Below the pieces are notes generated by a model. It saw nothing but the letters and a program-made list of their open reading frames with translations, was not told the origin of the DNA and made no database searches. Positions 33,853 through 37,551 of a stretch of DNA of 37,551 nt are shown piece by piece; the stretch's first letter is position 1, and every line of letters begins with the position of its first letter. Origin of the DNA: an uncultured Pelagibacteraceae bacterium (lineage in GTDB: Bacteria; Pseudomonadota; Alphaproteobacteria; Pelagibacterales; Pelagibacteraceae); assembly GCA_902539235.1 (NCBI GenBank), contig CACBIC010000008.1, positions 1 to 37,551 of the forward strand, read 5' to 3'. A program made the position numbers and the translations under genes.

Positions 33853-36318
33853 TTATAAGTCTTTATCAAAAGGTTTATAAATTAAAAGTAATTTTGGTAA
33901 CAAAGTAAGCACTGAGATCATAGCTAATAACATTGCAAGTCCAGTAAAGAATCCAAAATATATGGTAGGGATAAAATTAGATAAAACTAAAATCGAAAAT
34001 CCAAAAACGATAGTTATAGATGTATTTAAAATAGCGATACCAACAGTACTATGGCATCTGTCCAATGTTTTATTATAGTCATTAATTTTTTTGAATTCCT
34101 CCTTAAATCTATAAATGTAATGTATGCTATTATCTACAGCTATTCCAATCGTAATAGCAGCAATTGTGATAGTCATCATATCTAAAGGAATTTCCATTAA
34201 TCCTATTATACCCAGAATAAAAAAAGCAGCTATAAAGTTTGGCACTACACCAATAATAGACAAAGATAAGTTTCTAAATAAAATAAAAAACATTGCAAAA
34301 ATTCCAAGCATAACAATACCAAGTGTAAGAATTTGAGATTTGAATAAACTTTGTAAAAGGTTATTAAATAAAATTAAAACTCCCGCCAACTTATACTCAT
34401 CATTTTCAAATCCAAGTTTTGTATTCAAATCGTTTTGAATTTTTTTTATTAAATCATTTCGTCTTAAATTTTCTTGAGAGTCTTTGATTCTTACAGAGAT
34501 TCTAGCCTCATCTTCTTCTACTGATATATATGGTGAAACAATCTCCTTTTTTATTTCAGTAGGAATTTTACTGTAGAGTACAGCAATTTCTAAACTTTGT
34601 AGTTCTTTTTTATTTAAATCTTCCGCTACTCTTAATACTGACCCAAACGATAAGACTTTTCCTATTTCAGGTAAAGAGTCTAAATAATCGTGCACTTTAA
34701 GAATTTTGTCCATTTTATCTCTTGTGAACCAATATTTTGATTTTTCTTCATTATTATTGGTAGAGTCCTCGTCCCATTCAGAAAATTCATCATCAGTTTT
34801 ATTCTGTTCTATCTCCGGAAATTTTAATATTATATTCAGTGGCGTAGTCCCTCCTAGATCATCATCAATCTTTTTCATCCCTTTATAAATTTCAGTCTCT
34901 TTATCAAAATAATTTATAAAACTATTTTCTACTTCTAGTTTTAAAATTCCTAAAATACTTGCTATTAAAATTAAAGATGTTGAGCCGAAAACTAATATAG
35001 TTCTTTTTTTTGCTATTGACCCTAGGAAAGCCGTAATTATAGATTTTTCAGTATCCCTCATATTAATTTCATTATCTTTAGAAAAAATGTTCAATAGCGA
35101 TGGTAAAAGTAAGAACGTGACGATAATTGAAACAATTAGTCCTAAAGTCATCATCCAGCCGAAATCTATTATGGGTTTAATGTCACTAAAAATTAATGAG
35201 AGAAAAGCACATATAGTTGTTAAAACAGTATAAAGAATTGGAAGCATCATTTTTTTACTTGCCTCTAATACAGCTTTTTCTTTTGAAAATTGTGGTTCTT
35301 CTTTTTTAAGCTGCAGAAACCTTACTGTGACGTGAATATTCATTGCCATGTTTAAAATAAGCATTAAAGCGATAAAATTTGAAGATATTACTGTTACTTT
35401 CCAACCCATGAAACCTAACAAGCCAATCATTATTATAACTGAAGTTGCGCAACCTAATAATGGCATCAATACCCATTTTAAATTTCTGAAAATAAACCAA
35501 AGTGTAAAAACTATAAAAATGAAAACACCAATACCAAAAACTACAATATCACTTTTAATAAAACTCATCATATCATCAGCAATCATTGGTATACCACCTA
35601 AGTGAATTTTTGCATTTTCACCATATTTGTTTATAACATCTCTTATCTCAGCAATATTTTGGTTATTTCTTTTGTTGTAAAGGTTTTTATATTCTTCATA
35701 TTCTTTTAAAAAATTTTTATAATTACTTTTTTCTTCTTGAGTAAGATTCGACTCTTTAGATTGATCAAAATATTTATCTTTTACTTTAAGGTATTCTGCC
35801 AATCTTTTATCCTTTTTAAGGTATACTACAATCCCTGATGTTTTCCCGTCTTCGCTAATAACGTAATTTTGATAAATCGGACTATTTAAAATTTCTTCAA
35901 ATCCTCTTTTTTTATCTATTTCAGGATAAGCTAAAGTTTTGTAATTTTTTAATCTATCCATTAACCCCTCATCTGTGCTTTTGAGTAATGGGACATCAAT
36001 TACCGTTATAACACTATCTACCCAGGTAAGTTTTTCGATTTTAGACTTTAATAGCTGAAGATTAAGAATAGTCTCACTTTCAGTAAAGCTAGATACAGGT
36101 GTATAAGTTAGGACTAAAAAATCTTTAGACCCATATCTCTGATTTACTTCTCTTAAATATCTTAAATCTTCATCTCCCTCTAAAAGAAGTGCATCAGAAG
36201 ATGCGTCTAAATTAAAATTTCTCGCATGGTATATAGAGAAAACTAATGTAATTGCAATTAAAAGAAATGTTAATTTTGAAAAATCTATAACTAATTTTTT
36301 ATAAATATAAGACCACAT
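33853..36318 (-). CDS. RND superfamily (MMPL-type) exporter
   Basis: An 821-residue inner-membrane protein with the duplicated RND plan: TM1 (about 15-31), a large periplasmic domain with DASSDALL (38-45), a five-helix bundle (258-410), TM7 (440-460), a second periplasmic domain, and a final bundle (about 650-815) with IAAITIGIAVDNSIHYIYRF. The second half carries AVDNSIHYIYRFKEE, the usual proton-relay Asp context. Similarity is to hopanoid/lipid-type MMPL exporters (HpnN-like), but no hopanoid genes are present. The substrate is unknown. Gene order dnaB-RND-cvpA-purF differs from the dnaB-alr-radA-cvpA-purF order I recall in many alphaproteobacteria. No dedicated promoter stands out in the 53 bases after dnaB. 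Confidence 0.88.
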   Translation of the reverse strand: MWSYIYKKLVIDFSKLTFLLIAITLVFSIYHARNFNLDASSDALLLEGDEDLRYLREVNQRYGSKDFLVLTYTPVSSFTESETILNLQLLKSKIEKLTWVDSVITVIDVPLLKSTDEGLMDRLKNYKTLAYPEIDKKRGFEEILNSPIYQNYVISEDGKTSGIVVYLKKDKRLAEYLKVKDKYFDQSKESNLTQEEKSNYKNFLKEYEEYKNLYNKRNNQNIAEIRDVINKYGENAKIHLGGIPMIADDMMSFIKSDIVVFGIGVFIFIVFTLWFIFRNLKWVLMPLLGCATSVIIMIGLLGFMGWKVTVISSNFIALMLILNMAMNIHVTVRFLQLKKEEPQFSKEKAVLEASKKMMLPILYTVLTTICAFLSLIFSDIKPIIDFGWMMTLGLIVSIIVTFLLLPSLLNIFSKDNEINMRDTEKSIITAFLGSIAKKRTILVFGSTSLILIASILGILKLEVENSFINYFDKETEIYKGMKKIDDDLGGTTPLNIILKFPEIEQNKTDDEFSEWDEDSTNNNEEKSKYWFTRDKMDKILKVHDYLDSLPEIGKVLSFGSVLRVAEDLNKKELQSLEIAVLYSKIPTEIKKEIVSPYISVEEDEARISVRIKDSQENLRRNDLIKKIQNDLNTKLGFENDEYKLAGVLILFNNLLQSLFKSQILTLGIVMLGIFAMFFILFRNLSLSIIGVVPNFIAAFFILGIIGLMEIPLDMMTITIAAITIGIAVDNSIHYIYRFKEEFKKINDYNKTLDRCHSTVGIAILNTSITIVFGFSILVLSNFIPTIYFGFFTGLAMLLAMISVLTLLPKLLLIYKPFDKDL

Positions 36319-36371
36319 CGATATAATTCAGATATATCTTAATTTATTTATAACTAAAGAGAAAATTAACT

Positions 36372-37551
36372 CTAATTTCTACTTAAATCTTTAAATTTTG
36401 TGTAAATTCCTTCAAACTCTACTTTGATGGTACCTGTTGGACCATGTCTCTGTTTACCTAATATTATATCAGCTAAACCGTTAACATCATTCATCTTGGA
36501 CTGCCATTCAGCATGTTCAATTGAGCCAAGTTTTGGTTGCTTTCTTTCTAAATAATAAGCTTCTCGATAAACAAACATTACCACATCTGCATCTTGTTCA
36601 ATTGAGCCGGACTCTCTTAAGTCTGCTAACTGGGGCTGTTTATCATCTCTTTGTTCTACTGCTCTTGATAATTGCGATAAAGCTAGAACAGGTACTGATA
36701 GCTCTTTAGCTAAAGCTTTTAATCCTTGAGTAATTTCGGATATCTCTTGAACTCTACTTTCATTTTTGTTTGAGCTTGATCTCATAAGCTGAATATAGTC
36801 AACTACAACTAAACCAAGTCCATGCAATCTTTTAATTCTACGCGCCCTATTACTTAAAGTTGCTATTGTGATTGCTGGAGTTTCATCAATATACAATGGC
36901 AAGTTATAAATATTCCTAGAGGTTTCTATATATCTATTTATTTCTTCTTCAGTAACTTTACCTCGACGTATATCATCAGATCTTATTCTAGCTTGTTCCG
37001 ATAATATTCTTGTAGATAGTTGCTCTGATGACATCTCTAAGGAAAAAAAAGCTACGGAGGATTTTTCCTGAAGTTTTAAAATATTTTGAGCAGCGTTATA
37101 AGCTATGTTAGTTGCTAAAGCAGTTTTACCCATTGAAGGTCTACCAGCTAAAATAATTAAATCAGATTTATGTAGACCACCAAGTTTTTCATCCAATTCA
37201 CCTAAGCCAGTTGGCACTCCAACTATACCTTGATCATTCTGCATAGCCAAAGTAGCCATTTTTATTGTTTGATCTAATGCTTTATTAAATTGAATAAAGG
37301 ATTGCGAAAAACTTCCTCTTTCTGCTAGATCAAAAAGAGATTTTTCTGTACCTTCTATAATATTTTCGGCATTTTGCTCTTTTGAATTTGCATTCAATGT
37401 ATCTGAGGATAATTTATCAGAGATTAAAATCAATTCTCTTCTTAAATACATTTCATGAATAATTTTTGCATAATCAACCGCTTGTTTGGTTGAGCCAGAA
37501 AATCTTGTAAGTTTAACTAAATATTCTGTACCTCCTACTTCATTAAGCATA
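36372..37551 (-). CDS. dnaB: replicative DNA helicase DnaB, C-terminal part (5' end outside window)
   Basis: Hexameric 5'-3' helicase at the replication fork. About 393 codons of the 3' part are present; the N-terminal primase-interaction domain is largely cut off. RecA-like motifs: Walker A GRPSMGKTALATN, FSLEMSSEQLSTRILSEQ, Walker B LVVVDYIQLM, LALSQLSRAVEQRDDKQPQLADLRESGSIEQDADVV, and arginine-finger region LGKQRHGPTGTI. The frame runs to the window edge. The 53-base gap before the RND gene shows no strong terminator, so dnaB may be cotranscribed with the genes downstream. Confidence 0.97.
   Translation of the reverse strand, partial: MLNEVGGTEYLVKLTRFSGSTKQAVDYAKIIHEMYLRRELILISDKLSSDTLNANSKEQNAENIIEGTEKSLFDLAERGSFSQSFIQFNKALDQTIKMATLAMQNDQGIVGVPTGLGELDEKLGGLHKSDLIILAGRPSMGKTALATNIAYNAAQNILKLQEKSSVAFFSLEMSSEQLSTRILSEQARIRSDDIRRGKVTEEEINRYIETSRNIYNLPLYIDETPAITIATLSNRARRIKRLHGLGLVVVDYIQLMRSSSNKNESRVQEISEITQGLKALAKELSVPVLALSQLSRAVEQRDDKQPQLADLRESGSIEQDADVVMFVYREAYYLERKQPKLGSIEHAEWQSKMNDVNGLADIILGKQRHGPTGTIKVEFEGIYTKFKDLSRN

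Noticed and set aside
1..37551. CRISPR arrays, insertion sequences, prophage or tRNA-linked integration
   Set aside because: No spaced direct repeats, no transposase or integrase motifs and no repeated tRNA 3' end were seen on reading the window.

Overview
This window looks like a chromosomal segment of a marine SAR11 alphaproteobacterium (Pelagibacterales, 'Candidatus Pelagibacter'-like). The pointers are: very AT-rich DNA; almost no intergenic space, with many start/stop overlaps; a proteorhodopsin followed by ferredoxin and ferredoxin reductase genes; an alphaproteobacterial single-cysteine DksA; and a set of streamlined proteins such as an IMP dehydrogenase without CBS domains. I see no insertion sequence, prophage, CRISPR array or rRNA. 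It reads as core genome with a few lineage-specific genes.

Layout. 2-3782: 3' part of pyruvate phosphate dikinase (+), then nadC and nadA (-) for quinolinate/NAD synthesis. 3844-3927: tRNA-Leu(GAG), with a possible small membrane ORF behind it. 4041-8162: ygfZ-like (-), a dihydroorotase-family gene (+) and propionyl-CoA synthetase (-). 8163-11338: the proteorhodopsin region, consisting of a leader with perfect palindromes, blue-type proteorhodopsin, a strong terminator, an unlisted 44-residue membrane protein, [2Fe-2S] ferredoxin, ferredoxin-NADP+ reductase and a glutathione S-transferase. 11335-14072: dksA (-) and a GT39/GT2 glycosyltransferase pair (+) fired from overlapping divergent promoters. 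14197-16765: a GFA-type zinc protein, a plant-type D-glycerate 3-kinase and a TolC family channel, tightly packed. 16857-20093: recA, an aldehyde dehydrogenase and its DUF779 partner. 20137-24019: alaS (+) and NADP-isocitrate dehydrogenase (-). 24083-31864: a nine-gene co-directional run (psd, pssA, rlmE, guaB, TPR protein, guaA, panB, YfgM-like, BamB-like). 31861-37551: purF, cvpA, an RND/MMPL exporter and the 3' part of dnaB, all on the minus strand.

How the genes fit together. psd and pssA make phosphatidylethanolamine. guaB and guaA make GMP. purF and the dihydroorotase-family protein serve purine and pyrimidine synthesis. nadA/nadC and panB feed NAD and CoA. The YfgM-like and BamB-like pair belongs to envelope protein export and outer-membrane assembly. 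The GT2 enzyme probably charges a polyprenyl phosphate sugar donor for the GT39 membrane transferase. The proteorhodopsin cluster is the most distinctive part: a light-driven proton pump next to a low-potential electron carrier, its NADPH-linked reductase, a GST and an uncharacterised single-span membrane peptide suggests a link between light and redox balance. That link is inferred from gene order only.

A recurring structural feature is that almost every convergent pair ends with interlocking stop codons and no intrinsic terminator. No gene-free stretch exceeds 300 bases; the longest is the 227-base proteorhodopsin/prpE divergent region at 8163-8389.
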